Translations under genes and position numbers: made by a program
In this document: in pieces, positions 15,903 to 24,934 of the stretch
How positions within the stretch are numbered: the stretch's first letter is position 1
Layout: every line of letters starts with the position of its first letter
Notes under the pieces: generated by a model
Database searches by the model: none
Seen by the model: only the letters and a program-made list of their open reading frames with translations
What the model was told of the DNA's origin: nothing
Assembly (NCBI GenBank): GCA_963782045.1
Contig: CAWAIR010000010.1
Coordinates: 1 to 64,000, forward strand
Source: CAVSRC01 sp963782045
Lineage (GTDB): Bacteria; Pseudomonadota; Alphaproteobacteria; Rhizobiales; Kaistiaceae
Length of the DNA: 64,000 bases
Direction: 5' to 3'

Positions 15903-16661
15903 TCAGCCGACCTTGGCAATCGGCGGACCGGCAGGCTCGACGATGCGCAGCGGCGGCCGTCGGCGCGGCGCCTCCGAAGCCAACTGCAGACGTTCGAACA
16001 GCATCCGCCGCTCGAATGCCGATGAACGGAAGAAGGGATAGCGCCTGTAGACGCGCTCTCTCGCCGCGGGGAAATCGAGCGTCATCAGACCGAGCGGCTT
16101 GTCGAGCATCAGATACGGACGTGGCTCACAGACGACTCGGTGTCCGAAAGTTCGGCGATAAAACGCCTGATGCTCGGACCGTACCGCCGCAAGGATGTTG
16201 TCCGCCTGAAAATACTCACCCGCCATCCACGCCAGCCGCAGCGTCAGGAAGACCAACTGGGGATAACGCCGCATCGCCTGCCGGTCGACCGCATGGCGAG
16301 TAGGATCGATGAGGATCTTTCCAACCGCAAGCTCGGGCTTGACCTGCTCCGGGAAGGCGCTAAGCGCCGGCATGTCCGGAAATTCTTGTGTTGCCACATG
16401 AATTCGGATGGAACTCACCAGCCGATCTTCGAGGTATACGCCGAAAATCCAGGCATTGGCCAACTCGTCATAGCTATCGGTGAACCGCTGCTCGATGTTG
16501 GAGTGAATCGCTTCCTCGCCGAGATACGCGTCGTAGCGCAGGCGAAAAATCGCTTCCCGCCCCTCTTCCGTATCCGCCCGGCGGAAATCTGCAACCTCCA
16601 GAAGATCCAGCAGACGTTCGGAAAACGTCTGTTGGGGAACCGCATACTCAACAACACTCAT
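15903..16661 (-). CDS. FeeM/LuxI-like N-acyltransferase
   Basis: The product is 252 aa from ATG at 16661, preceded by AGGAGG with 7-base spacing; the frame is open further upstream but this start is clear. It has the GNAT-like layout of acyl-homoserine-lactone and N-acyl amino acid synthases: 'IFRLRYDAYLGEEAI', 'SYDELANAWIFGVY', then an Arg on the 'RLVSSIRIHVA' strand, a 'ELAVGKILIDP' strand and 'YRRTFGHRVV' near the C-terminal part. Relatives use acyl-ACP to make N-acyl amino acids or signals. No LuxR-type receptor gene is adjacent, so product and receptor are unknown. It is likely regulated by the repeated motifs upstream and ended by the hairpin at 15829. Confidence 0.7.
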   Translation of the reverse strand: MSVVEYAVPQQTFSERLLDLLEVADFRRADTEEGREAIFRLRYDAYLGEEAIHSNIEQRFTDSYDELANAWIFGVYLEDRLVSSIRIHVATQEFPDMPALSAFPEQVKPELAVGKILIDPTRHAVDRQAMRRYPQLVFLTLRLAWMAGEYFQADNILAAVRSEHQAFYRRTFGHRVVCEPRPYLMLDKPLGLMTLDFPAARERVYRRYPFFRSSAFERRMLFERLQLASEAPRRRPPLRIVEPAGPPIAKVG

Positions 16662-16741
16662 GTTCTGCCTCCTCATGCAGCGCCGGCCGCCACGCCCACC
16701 GCATGAGGACAAATTTAGTAAAGCATTAATCAAAGTGAAAG

Positions 16742-16792
16742 CGTTAAGGTTGACGAAACGCCAAAATTCCGCGTTCATTTGTCGTTAAGGTT
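16742..16792. promoter_or_regulatory. Two direct CGTTAAGGTT copies upstream of the N-acyltransferase
   Basis: The 10-mer CGTTAAGGTT occurs at 16742-16751 and 16783-16792, 41 bases apart (about four helical turns), in the A/T-rich gap before the start at 16661. On the coding strand each reads AACCTTAACG, resembling the TTAACC half-sites of CtrA-type regulators, though neither copy is a TTAA-N7-TTAA site. It is a candidate operator pair only. Confidence 0.4.
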
Positions 16793-16873
16793 AATGACCG
16801 GCCGTGACGACACGCCACAGTAGGCAGAAACCCGTCAAAAATACCGGGGATGACTTGGCCGGGGCCGTGCCGT

Positions 16874-16893
16874 ACCCCCTCAAATGAGGGGGT
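16874..16893 (-). terminator. Hairpin after the GGDEF-EAL gene
   Basis: A perfect 8-bp inverted repeat ACCCCCTC/GAGGGGGT with an AAAT loop begins 4 bases past the stop of the GGDEF-EAL gene. There is no U-tract on the minus strand, so it may protect the 3' end rather than terminate alone. Confidence 0.45.
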
Positions 16894-16896
16894 TAT

Positions 16897-19245
16897 TCAG
16901 CCGACGGCTGAGCGCGCCTTGGCGGCGACCGGCTCGGCAGCGAGCGGAACCGTGGTCGCGTCAAGCATTTCGTGGATCTGGCGCACCGGAACCGGGACGC
17001 TGAACAGGAAGCCCTGGACCTCGTTGATGCACTCTTCGGCGGCAACGATGGCAAGCTGTTCCTCGGTTTCGACGCCTTCAATGGTCACCGTCAGGCCGAG
17101 ATCGGCGGAAAGCCGCGCCACGCCGCGCAGCAGGATCAGCGCCCGGCCGCCTGTTTCCAGGCCCTGCAGGAACAGGCGGTCGATCTTCACCTTGTTGAGC
17201 GGCAGCCCGTGCAGATAGCTGAGGCTCGAATAGCCGGTCCCGAAATCGTCGAGCGAGATGCGCACGCCCAATTCGCGGAGCTGGCGCAGGATCAGCCGGG
17301 TCGCGCGGGTATCCTGGAAGAGCACGGATTCGGTGATCTCGATCTCGAGGCGGCTGGGATCGAGGCCGGTGGTCGCCAGCACCTCGCGCACCGTGCTGGT
17401 GACGTTGCCGCGGCGGAACTGGTTGGCCGACAGATTGACGGCGACGCGCACGTCGCCCGGCCATGTCGCGCAGGCCTTGCACGCCTGATGCAGGACCCAG
17501 TTGCCGATCTCGACGATGAGCCCCATCTCCTCGGCGACCGGAATGAATTCGCTCGGCGGGATCATTCCGCGCAGCGGGTGCTGCCAGCGCAACAGCGCCT
17601 CGCAGGTCGTGATCCGCATCGTCTTCAGCTCGAAGAGCGGCTGGTAGTAGACCTCGAAGGCACCGTTGGCGAGCGCATTGCGCAGGTCGAGTTCGAGGCT
17701 GCGCCGCTCCTGCGCCCGCACGTCCATGCCCGGTTCGAAGAACCGCCAGGTACCGCGCTGCTCCGCCTTCGACCAGTAGAGGGCCATGTCGGCGTTCTTG
17801 AGTAGGTGGTCGGCGCCGGTGGCATCGCGTGGTGCCATGGCGATGCCGATGCTGGCGCCGATGACCACCTGGTGGCCGTCGATCTCGTAGGTCTCGGCCA
17901 ATGCCGCGACGATGCGGCGTGCCAGCGTGGCGGCCTCCTCCGGGCCGGACGTCGGCGTCTGCATCACGACGAACTCGTCGCCGCCAAAGCGTGCCACGAC
18001 GTCGCTATCGCGGACCAGCCGCTTCAGGCGGTCGGCGACCGTACGCAGCAGCAGATCGCCGCGCGGATGGCCGAGCGTGTCGTTGACCTGCTTGAACTGG
18101 TCGAGGTCGACGAACAGGATGGCCGAGGGCTTGGGACCCGCCTCCGCCAGCGTCGCCTCCATGCGCTCCCTGAGATGCATGCGGTTGGGCAGGCCGGTCA
18201 GCGAATCGTAGCGCGCCAGGTGCCGGATGCGCGCTTCGGCCTCGCGACGTTCGGTGATGTCCTCGACCAGCGCCACCGAGCCGCCGTTCTCCATCGGCTG
18301 GAAGGTAAGGCTCAGCGTGCGTCCGTCCTGCTTCTGAATCGTGAAGCCGGTCTTGTCGGAACCGGCGAGGCGCTGCTCCAGGTAGCTGGCGAAACGATCG
18401 CTCTCGGAGCGCAGGATCGTTCCGGCGGCGACGCAATCGCGCACAAGTTCGCGCGCCGTTTCCCCCTTGCGGTCCACCGCCGGCAGATCGAACAGCTCGA
18501 TCAGCCGGTTGTTGACCACCGCCACCCGGTGCTCCCCGTCGAACATGCACAGACCGGACGGCATGTTGTTGAGCGCGGTGTCGAAGCGCCCGGCGAGCAG
18601 TGCCAGGTCACGTCCGGCGATGACCGCATCGAGCAGCGTCTTGCGCAGACGATTCGAGATCAGCCTCAGCGCAATGAAAAACGGTAGCAGACAAAGCGCA
18701 AAAACAGCGTAGTAGAAGCCGCCGGCATAAAACAGCGCAGCGCTTAGCGGAACACCTTCGCCAATAATCTGGGTCGTAACTAGCCGGTCACTGGCGAAAT
18801 TGCGGCCGGGCGTGCCCACCATATAGGCCAATGTCACGCCGAAGGCGAAGAGGCGGCTGAATGGATCCTCGGTCACATAGAAAGTGGCGAACGACCATCC
18901 GCCGAGGAGCACCGCGTATATGGCAGCCCCAACGACATAGCGATGCTCCCAGCGTTTGAATGCCGCGCTCGTTGACAGGCTCGGCCGGTTGCGGAAGTAA
19001 GCCGCCATGTCGATAAAGCGGACAACAGCGGCGGCCGCGATGGCAACGGCAAAACCGAAGAGAACCCATTTCTCGTTCTTCCAGGCCGTCAGCAGTGCGG
19101 CGAACGAAACGGCGAGCGAGCCAATCAGCAGCGACTGGCGCAGCTCGTAGAGCGCGTCAACTAGCGACGCGTAAATGTCGAGCGGGACCTCGGTCTCCGA
19201 TCGCTCGCCAAGAATGTTATTGCGTCCAAACATCAGGAACGACAT
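16897..19245 (-). CDS. Membrane PAS-GGDEF-EAL cyclic-di-GMP protein
   Basis: The product is about 782 aa. The N-terminal ~220 residues have five or six membrane helices. A PAS-like region (residues ~230-340, 'ALNNMPSGLCMFDGEHRVAV') is followed by a GGDEF domain with an intact active site (RFGGDEF) and an RDSD I-site five residues before it. The EAL domain is also intact (CEALLRW, 'EITESVLFQDT', 'DDFGTGYSSLSYL', 'VKIDRLF'). It may therefore both make and break c-di-GMP, with one activity dominant. ATG at 19245 is my choice; GTG at 19263 and ATG at 19233 are in frame and none has a strong ribosome site. It shares strand and neighbourhood with the N-acyltransferase, hinting at a signalling patch. 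Confidence 0.9.
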   Translation of the reverse strand: MSFLMFGRNNILGERSETEVPLDIYASLVDALYELRQSLLIGSLAVSFAALLTAWKNEKWVLFGFAVAIAAAAVVRFIDMAAYFRNRPSLSTSAAFKRWEHRYVVGAAIYAVLLGGWSFATFYVTEDPFSRLFAFGVTLAYMVGTPGRNFASDRLVTTQIIGEGVPLSAALFYAGGFYYAVFALCLLPFFIALRLISNRLRKTLLDAVIAGRDLALLAGRFDTALNNMPSGLCMFDGEHRVAVVNNRLIELFDLPAVDRKGETARELVRDCVAAGTILRSESDRFASYLEQRLAGSDKTGFTIQKQDGRTLSLTFQPMENGGSVALVEDITERREAEARIRHLARYDSLTGLPNRMHLRERMEATLAEAGPKPSAILFVDLDQFKQVNDTLGHPRGDLLLRTVADRLKRLVRDSDVVARFGGDEFVVMQTPTSGPEEAATLARRIVAALAETYEIDGHQVVIGASIGIAMAPRDATGADHLLKNADMALYWSKAEQRGTWRFFEPGMDVRAQERRSLELDLRNALANGAFEVYYQPLFELKTMRITTCEALLRWQHPLRGMIPPSEFIPVAEEMGLIVEIGNWVLHQACKACATWPGDVRVAVNLSANQFRRGNVTSTVREVLATTGLDPSRLEIEITESVLFQDTRATRLILRQLRELGVRISLDDFGTGYSSLSYLHGLPLNKVKIDRLFLQGLETGGRALILLRGVARLSADLGLTVTIEGVETEEQLAIVAAEECINEVQGFLFSVPVPVRQIHEMLDATTVPLAAEPVAAKARSAVG

Positions 19246-19405
19246 GGCTGGGGCTCGATGCACTCACCGCAGCGTGGCAGCATCTCGTGAAAATATCGTT
19301 CAACTTTTCGAGAAGATGTTGAAACGTGGCACAAATCCGGCGCCGCCCGCGGCCTTTGCCGCACCTTCCTGCCGGCGCCGGACGGCGGCATTCAGGGCCG
19401 CCGCT

Positions 19406-20281
19406 TCAGGCGGCATGCGTCTTTGCACCCGAAAGCCTGCGTTCACCCAATGCCTTGGCACGACTTTGGATTTCATCCAGGAAGCGACCAAGCAGGGCGT
19501 TGAACACGTCCGTCGCCTCACGGAACGGCAGGTGCCCGACACCGCGCAGGACGAAACAATGCCTGTCCCATAGATTTCCGTACGGGAGTTCCCCGATATA
19601 CGTAAGATTAACGATAGGATCATTCGCTCCGTTGACGATGGCGATCGGTACGTCTCGACGAGCTACCAGCGGCCGCTCGTCTGCCGCGTTGCCTGCCATC
19701 AGGCTCTCCGCCAGATATCGCCGCGCCGCGCCATCCGTGCGCCGCCCTGCTTCGCGCAGCTCGGGTTCGGCCAACTGACCGAAAATAGTGTTGGTGTAGA
19801 CTTGGAACTCTTCCTCCGTCCACGTCTCCTGCCACGACAACGCGATGGCCTGGCTTGGCTGGAAACCTTGCTGGATCGATTCCATCGATGCTCCCACCGG
19901 CGGCGCGCCGCTTATCATCAGGCCCGCGATGCCCGCAAACCGTTCCAGCATCTCCATGCCTACATGTCCGCCGACCGACCAACCATAGATCGCCGCGCTG
20001 GACACCCCGATATTCTCAAGCAGCTCGATGGCTGCGTCGGCAAAGCCGGGAATTGAATAGGTTCGCTGGGGATCGAGCGCGTGGGACGAGGCACCGTGGC
20101 CGGGAAGATCCATGGCGATCAGACGGAACTCATCGCCCAGCGGGCTTTCCAACTGCTTTGAAAAGACCTCCTTGCAGCTCGAATTGCCATGGATCATCAG
20201 GAGCGGAAGCCGCCGGCCGGTAGTCTCGCTGATCGCGATGTCGCCGTGACTGGTCCTGACCGTCCGATTGATGACCGCCAT
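19406..20281 (-). CDS. Alpha/beta hydrolase
   Basis: The product is 291 aa from ATG at 20281, preceded by GAGGAGG. It has the oxyanion block 'LLMIHGNSSCKEVF', 'DLPGHGAS', the nucleophile elbow GWSVGG (Ser), Asp in 'NGANDPIVN' and His in 'GVGHLPF', a complete triad. Relatives include esterases, haloperoxidase-like enzymes and lactonases; the substrate cannot be assigned. It lies upstream of the GGDEF-EAL gene on the same strand with a 160-base gap, and is divergent from a methyltransferase gene. Confidence 0.85.
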   Translation of the reverse strand: MAVINRTVRTSHGDIAISETTGRRLPLLMIHGNSSCKEVFSKQLESPLGDEFRLIAMDLPGHGASSHALDPQRTYSIPGFADAAIELLENIGVSSAAIYGWSVGGHVGMEMLERFAGIAGLMISGAPPVGASMESIQQGFQPSQAIALSWQETWTEEEFQVYTNTIFGQLAEPELREAGRRTDGAARRYLAESLMAGNAADERPLVARRDVPIAIVNGANDPIVNLTYIGELPYGNLWDRHCFVLRGVGHLPFREATDVFNALLGRFLDEIQSRAKALGERRLSGAKTHAA

Positions 20282-20551
20282 TTGGCTGCCCTCCTCGCTC
20301 GGCCACACTGCGTCGCGCAGGGGCCGCACTCTACAGATTACCGGGCGCAAGATAGCGATAAGAGCCTTATCAATTCTTAAGAATATTCGCCAATTGACGG
20401 GGAATACGGTCTCGATTTTTGGCACAACCTGTAGTAGCTGGTGTCGGGTCGATACCTTGTCTCGGCGTGCATTCTGGCGGCGCATGCGGGTAGTGGGACC
20501 CGCACGATTCCGGTATAAATCTCACCGATTCCACATCGCGGTTTCCCCGTC

Positions 20552-21376
20552 ATGAACGAGATGAGCGACCCCCCACACTACATCCTCGGCCACTCAGAAG
20601 CTGAACTTCTCAGGCTCGAGCATCAGGCCCAGATTTTCGGTGCGGAAACCCGCGAGATCCTGCGCAGAGCAGGCATTTCTCCGGGGATGAGCGTGCTCGA
20701 CGTCGGTTGCGGCGTTGGCGACGTAGCAATGATCGCTGCCGAGTTGGTTGGCCCGTCCGGGCGGGTGCTCGGCATCGACAATGCCGCCGCGGCACTGCTG
20801 CCGGCACGGGCCCGCGCGGCGCGCGCCGGTTACAGTTGGCTGACTTTCGAGCAAGCCGACGTCTACGGCTACAGCAGCACAGAAACTTTCGATGCGGTCA
20901 TCGGCCGCTTCATCCTCATGCACACGCGCGATGCGGTCGCCGTCGTCAAGGCGGCCAAGCGCTTCAGCAAGCCGGCGGGGACCATCGTCTTCATCGAGAT
21001 GGACCTCTCCAAGTCCGGCGCCATGCCCGAACTGCCGCTGCTCACCCAATGCGTCGACTGGATCGTGGCGACCTATCGCAAGGTCGGCGTCGAACCGAAC
21101 ATGGGCTCGATGCTCTACGGCGCCTACCGGGCGGCAGGTCTCGATCCGCATCTGCGTGGCACCTGCCGCATCGAGCACGGCCCCGACGCGGTCGCCTACG
21201 AGTTCGCGGCGGAGGCGCTGCGCACCCTGATGCCGGCCATCGAGGCGCACGGCATCGCCACCGCGGCCGAGGTGGACCCGGCCAGCGTCGCCGCCCGGCT
21301 TCGCCAAGCGGCCGTCGCCGGCGACCATTGCATCTTCCTGCCGCGACTGATCGGCGCCTGGGCCACCGCGAGCTAG
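20552..21376 (+). CDS. Class I SAM-dependent methyltransferase
   Basis: The product is 274 aa. Motif I is 'VLDVGCGVGDVAMIAAELVG' (residues ~49-68), followed by 'VLGIDNAAAAL' and 'ADVYGYSS', the usual SAM-binding pattern of Methyltransf_11/25-type enzymes. The C-terminal ~100 residues probably form the substrate cap. The acceptor is unknown. It is divergent from the hydrolase gene across a 270-base gap in which I see A/T-rich sequence but no convincing operator. A beta-mannosidase gene follows 50 bases downstream. Confidence 0.85.
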   Translation: MNEMSDPPHYILGHSEAELLRLEHQAQIFGAETREILRRAGISPGMSVLDVGCGVGDVAMIAAELVGPSGRVLGIDNAAAALLPARARAARAGYSWLTFEQADVYGYSSTETFDAVIGRFILMHTRDAVAVVKAAKRFSKPAGTIVFIEMDLSKSGAMPELPLLTQCVDWIVATYRKVGVEPNMGSMLYGAYRAAGLDPHLRGTCRIEHGPDAVAYEFAAEALRTLMPAIEAHGIATAAEVDPASVAARLRQAAVAGDHCIFLPRLIGAWATAS

Positions 21377-21426
21377 CATCGCGTGCCCCTCACAGGTGCG
21401 CCCACATCCTCGCGAGACACCTCCCC

Positions 21427-23862
21427 ATGACAGACATAACGCTCACCGGTCCGTGGACCCTTTCCGACGCCGAGGGGCGGCCGATAGGGCCCTGCCCGAT
21501 CCCCGGCGACATCCATTCGGCGCTGATCGCCGCCGGCCGTATCGCCGACCCCATGGTCGGCACCAACGAGGCGGACGTGCAATGGGTGCACGAGACGGAC
21601 TGGGAGCTCCGCCGCTCCTTCGAGGTGCCCGCCGACGCTCTCGCCGGTCGTTGGCCGGTGCTCGATCTCGAATTCCTCGACACCGTCGCCGACGTGACGG
21701 TCAACGGCAGCCTCGTCGCCCGGCTCGCCTCGAGCTTCGTCCGCCACCGCATCGACCTCTCCGGCGTCCTCCGTTCCGGCGAGAACCAGATCGCCATCCG
21801 GTTCCTGTCGGCGACGAAGGCGGCGGCGGCGCTGGCGGCCAAGCAGCCCTTCCCCATCCCGCGCACCAAGAACAACCGGGTCGACGCCCTCAACATGCTG
21901 CGCAAGGCGCAGTGCCATGGCGGCTGGGATTGGGGCCCCTGCCTGATGGTGATGGGCATCTACGCCGAGCCGACGCTGCATCTGTTCGAGGCGGCGCGCA
22001 TCGAGCATGCCGTCATCCGCCAGGACCATCACGACGACGGGCGGGTGACGGTCACCGCTCATGTCGAGCTGGCGGCGCTGAAGGACGGCGCCGTGCCGGT
22101 AGTCTTCGCCTTCGACGACCGCGAGGTCGAGGGCGAGGCGATGGTGACGCACGGCGACGGCGGCGCCATCGACCTCAGCGTGACCCTCGACGGGCCGCTG
22201 CTGTGGTGGCCCTCCGGATACGGCGATCAGCCGCTCTACGCCGCGAGCGTTGCCATCCCCGGCGCCCGCGTCGACCAGCGCATCGGCCTCAGGAAGCTCC
22301 GTCTCATCAATGAGCCGGACGACGCCGGCACCTCGATGACCTTCGCGGTGAACGGCGTGCCCATCTTCTGCAAGGGCGCCAACTGGATCCCCGCCGACGC
22401 GCTGCCTTCCCGCATCACCCGCGAGCGCATGGCGCGCCTGCTCGGCGAAGCGGTCGCCGCCAACATGAACATGATCCGCGTCTGGGGCGGCGGCTTCTAC
22501 GAGTTCGACGCCTTCTACGAGCTCTGCGACGAGCTCGGCCTGCTCGTCTGGCAGGACATGATGTTCGCCTGCTCGCAATATCCCTCGACGCCGGAGTTCC
22601 TGGCTGAGGTCGACGCCGAGGTGCGCTACCAGGTGACGCGCCTCGCCTCGCACGCCTGCATCGCCATCTGGTGCGGTGACAACGAGGTGATCGGCTCGCT
22701 CACCTGGTACGAGGTGTCGAAGAAGAACCGCGACCGCTACCTGGTCAATTACGACCGCCTCAACCGGGTGATCGAGCAGGCGGTGCAGGCGAGCGACCCC
22801 ACCCGCACCTTCTGGCCGTCCTCGCCCTGCTCGGGCAAGCTCGACTACGGCGACGCCTGGCACGACGATTCATCGGGCGACATGCATTTCTGGTCGGTCT
22901 GGCACGAGAACCGCGACTTCGAGCACTATTACGATGTCCGCCCGCGCTTCTGCTCCGAGTTCGGCTTCCAGTCCTTCCCGACCATGCACGACATCCGCCG
23001 TTTCGCGGACAAGAGCGAGTGGAACGCGATGTCGCCGGTGATGGAATGGCACCAGCGCGACCCGGCCGGCAACGGCCGCATCGTCGAGACGATGACGCGC
23101 TATTTCCGCATGCCCTCCGGCTTCGCGGACTTCCTCTATCTCAGCCAGCTCCAGCAGGCGCTGGCGATCGAGACCGCGGTGCGCTTCTGGCGGAGCCTCA
23201 AGCCGCACACCATGGGCGCCATCTACTGGCAGCTCAACGACGTGTGGCCGTCGGTGTCGTGGTCGAGCCTCGACTACGCCATCGGCTGGAAGAGCCTGCA
23301 TTATCACGCCCGCCGCTTCTTCGCGCCGCTGGCGCTCGCCGCGCGCATCGACAGCGGCCGGCTGAGGATATCGGCGATGAACGATGGCCTGTCGCCGGTT
23401 CCGCTCGAGGCGCACCTCCGCCGCATCGACCGCGATGGCAAGGTGCTCGACGAGACGATGCTTGCCGCCGACGTACCGGGCGACCGCGCCGTCGAGATCG
23501 GCGTGGCGCCGGTGCCCGCAGGCAGCTTCGCCTTCGTCATCGACGGACGGAAGGCGGGCGCGGCCGATTTCGACCCGCTGATGCGCCTCACCGTGCTCGC
23601 CGACAAGCCCAAGCGCCTCGACCTGCCCGAAGCCAGGGTGACGCTCGCGGCTGGTGAGGCTCCCGGCAGCTTCGTTCTGTCGGCCGATGCGCCGGCCTTC
23701 TTCCTCAAGCCGGAGGCGCCGGAATTCGGAGGCGCTTTCGACGACGCCAGCCTCCTGCTGCTTCCCGGCGAGACACGCACGCTGACCTTCCGCTCGTTCG
23801 ACGGCAGGATGCCCGGCGTGGCGGACATCGCCGTCAGCCACCTCGCCGCGACCTATCGCTAA
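21427..23862 (+). CDS. Beta-mannosidase, glycoside hydrolase family 2
   Basis: The product is 811 aa from ATG at 21427; the open frame extends upstream through the methyltransferase gene but has no homology there. Order: sugar-binding jelly roll ('DWELRRSFEVPADAL' onward), Ig-like domain, (beta/alpha)8 barrel with 'KGANWIPADALPSRI', 'MIRVWGGGFYEFDAFYELCD', acid/base Glu in 'WCGDNEVIGS', nucleophile Glu in 'CSEFGFQSFP', and C-terminal beta domains. It has no signal peptide, so it probably cleaves imported mannosides or mannan/N-glycan fragments in the cytoplasm. No transporter gene accompanies it. Confidence 0.93.
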   Translation: MTDITLTGPWTLSDAEGRPIGPCPIPGDIHSALIAAGRIADPMVGTNEADVQWVHETDWELRRSFEVPADALAGRWPVLDLEFLDTVADVTVNGSLVARLASSFVRHRIDLSGVLRSGENQIAIRFLSATKAAAALAAKQPFPIPRTKNNRVDALNMLRKAQCHGGWDWGPCLMVMGIYAEPTLHLFEAARIEHAVIRQDHHDDGRVTVTAHVELAALKDGAVPVVFAFDDREVEGEAMVTHGDGGAIDLSVTLDGPLLWWPSGYGDQPLYAASVAIPGARVDQRIGLRKLRLINEPDDAGTSMTFAVNGVPIFCKGANWIPADALPSRITRERMARLLGEAVAANMNMIRVWGGGFYEFDAFYELCDELGLLVWQDMMFACSQYPSTPEFLAEVDAEVRYQVTRLASHACIAIWCGDNEVIGSLTWYEVSKKNRDRYLVNYDRLNRVIEQAVQASDPTRTFWPSSPCSGKLDYGDAWHDDSSGDMHFWSVWHENRDFEHYYDVRPRFCSEFGFQSFPTMHDIRRFADKSEWNAMSPVMEWHQRDPAGNGRIVETMTRYFRMPSGFADFLYLSQLQQALAIETAVRFWRSLKPHTMGAIYWQLNDVWPSVSWSSLDYAIGWKSLHYHARRFFAPLALAARIDSGRLRISAMNDGLSPVPLEAHLRRIDRDGKVLDETMLAADVPGDRAVEIGVAPVPAGSFAFVIDGRKAGAADFDPLMRLTVLADKPKRLDLPEARVTLAAGEAPGSFVLSADAPAFFLKPEAPEFGGAFDDASLLLLPGETRTLTFRSFDGRMPGVADIAVSHLAATYR

Positions 23863-23865
23863 GTC

Positions 23866-24897
23866 TCACCCCGGCGGAGCCGTCTGGCGGAGCGCGATGA
23901 CGCCGACCAGTACCGCGATGAGCGCGATCCAGGTGACGATGTTGACGGTGACCGCGCGCCGCGCGCTCTGCCGCTCCGACCAGGTTCTTGGCTTGATGCC
24001 CTTGACCAGGAAGACGACCTGCGCCGCCAGGTTGACGCAGGCGATATTGGCGATGAGCAGCATGCCGGCGCCGACGGCGAGGTTCATTTGGCCGGCCGCC
24101 AGCATGATGCCGAGGGTGGCGGCTGGCGGCAGCAGGGCGACGGCGACCATGACGCCGACCAGCGTGCTCGACAGGCCGGTGGTGACCGAGAGCGCCGCCG
24201 CCGCACCCGAGGCAAGCGCCAGCGCAATGCCGGCATAATCGAGCGAGGTGCGCGCCATCAGCTCGTGGCTGCCGATATTGGGCGCAATCAGGACGGCGAG
24301 CACCGCGGCGATCGCGATCGCCAGCACCACGCCGAGGATGCCCGATTTGCCGGCCGCGAGCATCAGCGCGCGATCGCCGATGGCCGCGCCGAAGGCGAAA
24401 GCGACGTTGGGCCCGAGCAGCGGCGCGATCACCATGGCGCCGATCAGGATGGCGACGCTGTCCTGCTCCAGGCCGACCGAGGCCACCACGGTGGACAGGA
24501 ACACCAGCAGCAGGAAGTTGCTGTCCATTCGCACCCCACCCTCGACCAGGTGGTAGAGCTCCTCGCGCGAGGCGCGCGCCTGCTCCTCCCGGCGCTTCTC
24601 ATCGTCTTCCGCGCTGGTCTTCTCGGTTTTCTCCTCCTCCGGCTCCTCGCGCGGCAGCACCGCGTCGGTCGGCAGCATGGTGATGCGCCAGGCCTCCGAC
24701 TTGCCGAGCGCCGCCTGCAGCCGGTCGAGCAGGCCCTGCCGGTCGATTTCGCCGACCACCAGACGCACCAGCCAGCGGCCGTCTTCAAGCGGCGCCGCCG
24801 CCTTCTGCACGTCGTCGACGCCGAGTTCCTCGGCAATCGCAAGCACCGCCTGGATGCGGTCCTCGACCATCGCCACCTCGATCAGCTTGAACGCCAT
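23866..24897 (-). CDS. DUF389 / TIGR00341-family membrane protein
   Basis: The product is 343 aa. Residues 1-75 form a small alpha/beta domain (IEVAMVEDRIQAVLAIAEEL) and residues ~85-115 an acidic-basic charged linker. About seven membrane helices follow, with the family blocks 'VASVGLEQDSVAILIGAMVI', 'APLLGPNVAFAFG' and 'GVMVAVALLPPAATLGIMLA'. The family is widespread and uncharacterised. It stands alone, convergent with the mannosidase gene and separated from it by 3 bases. Confidence 0.9.
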   Translation of the reverse strand: MAFKLIEVAMVEDRIQAVLAIAEELGVDDVQKAAAPLEDGRWLVRLVVGEIDRQGLLDRLQAALGKSEAWRITMLPTDAVLPREEPEEEKTEKTSAEDDEKRREEQARASREELYHLVEGGVRMDSNFLLLVFLSTVVASVGLEQDSVAILIGAMVIAPLLGPNVAFAFGAAIGDRALMLAAGKSGILGVVLAIAIAAVLAVLIAPNIGSHELMARTSLDYAGIALALASGAAAALSVTTGLSSTLVGVMVAVALLPPAATLGIMLAAGQMNLAVGAGMLLIANIACVNLAAQVVFLVKGIKPRTWSERQSARRAVTVNIVTWIALIAVLVGVIALRQTAPPG

Positions 24898-24934
24898 TGG
24901 CCTCCCGCGGGTTCATGGAGATTTGCCGCGCAGT

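Noticed and set aside
19406..20281. The alpha/beta hydrolase as a quorum-quenching lactonase
   Set aside because: The triad is generic. Proximity to the N-acyltransferase is suggestive but no lactonase-specific motif is visible.
20707..21426. N-terminal extension of the beta-mannosidase
   Set aside because: This part lies over the methyltransferase gene in another frame and is Arg-rich without homology; the GH2 protein starts naturally at 21427.
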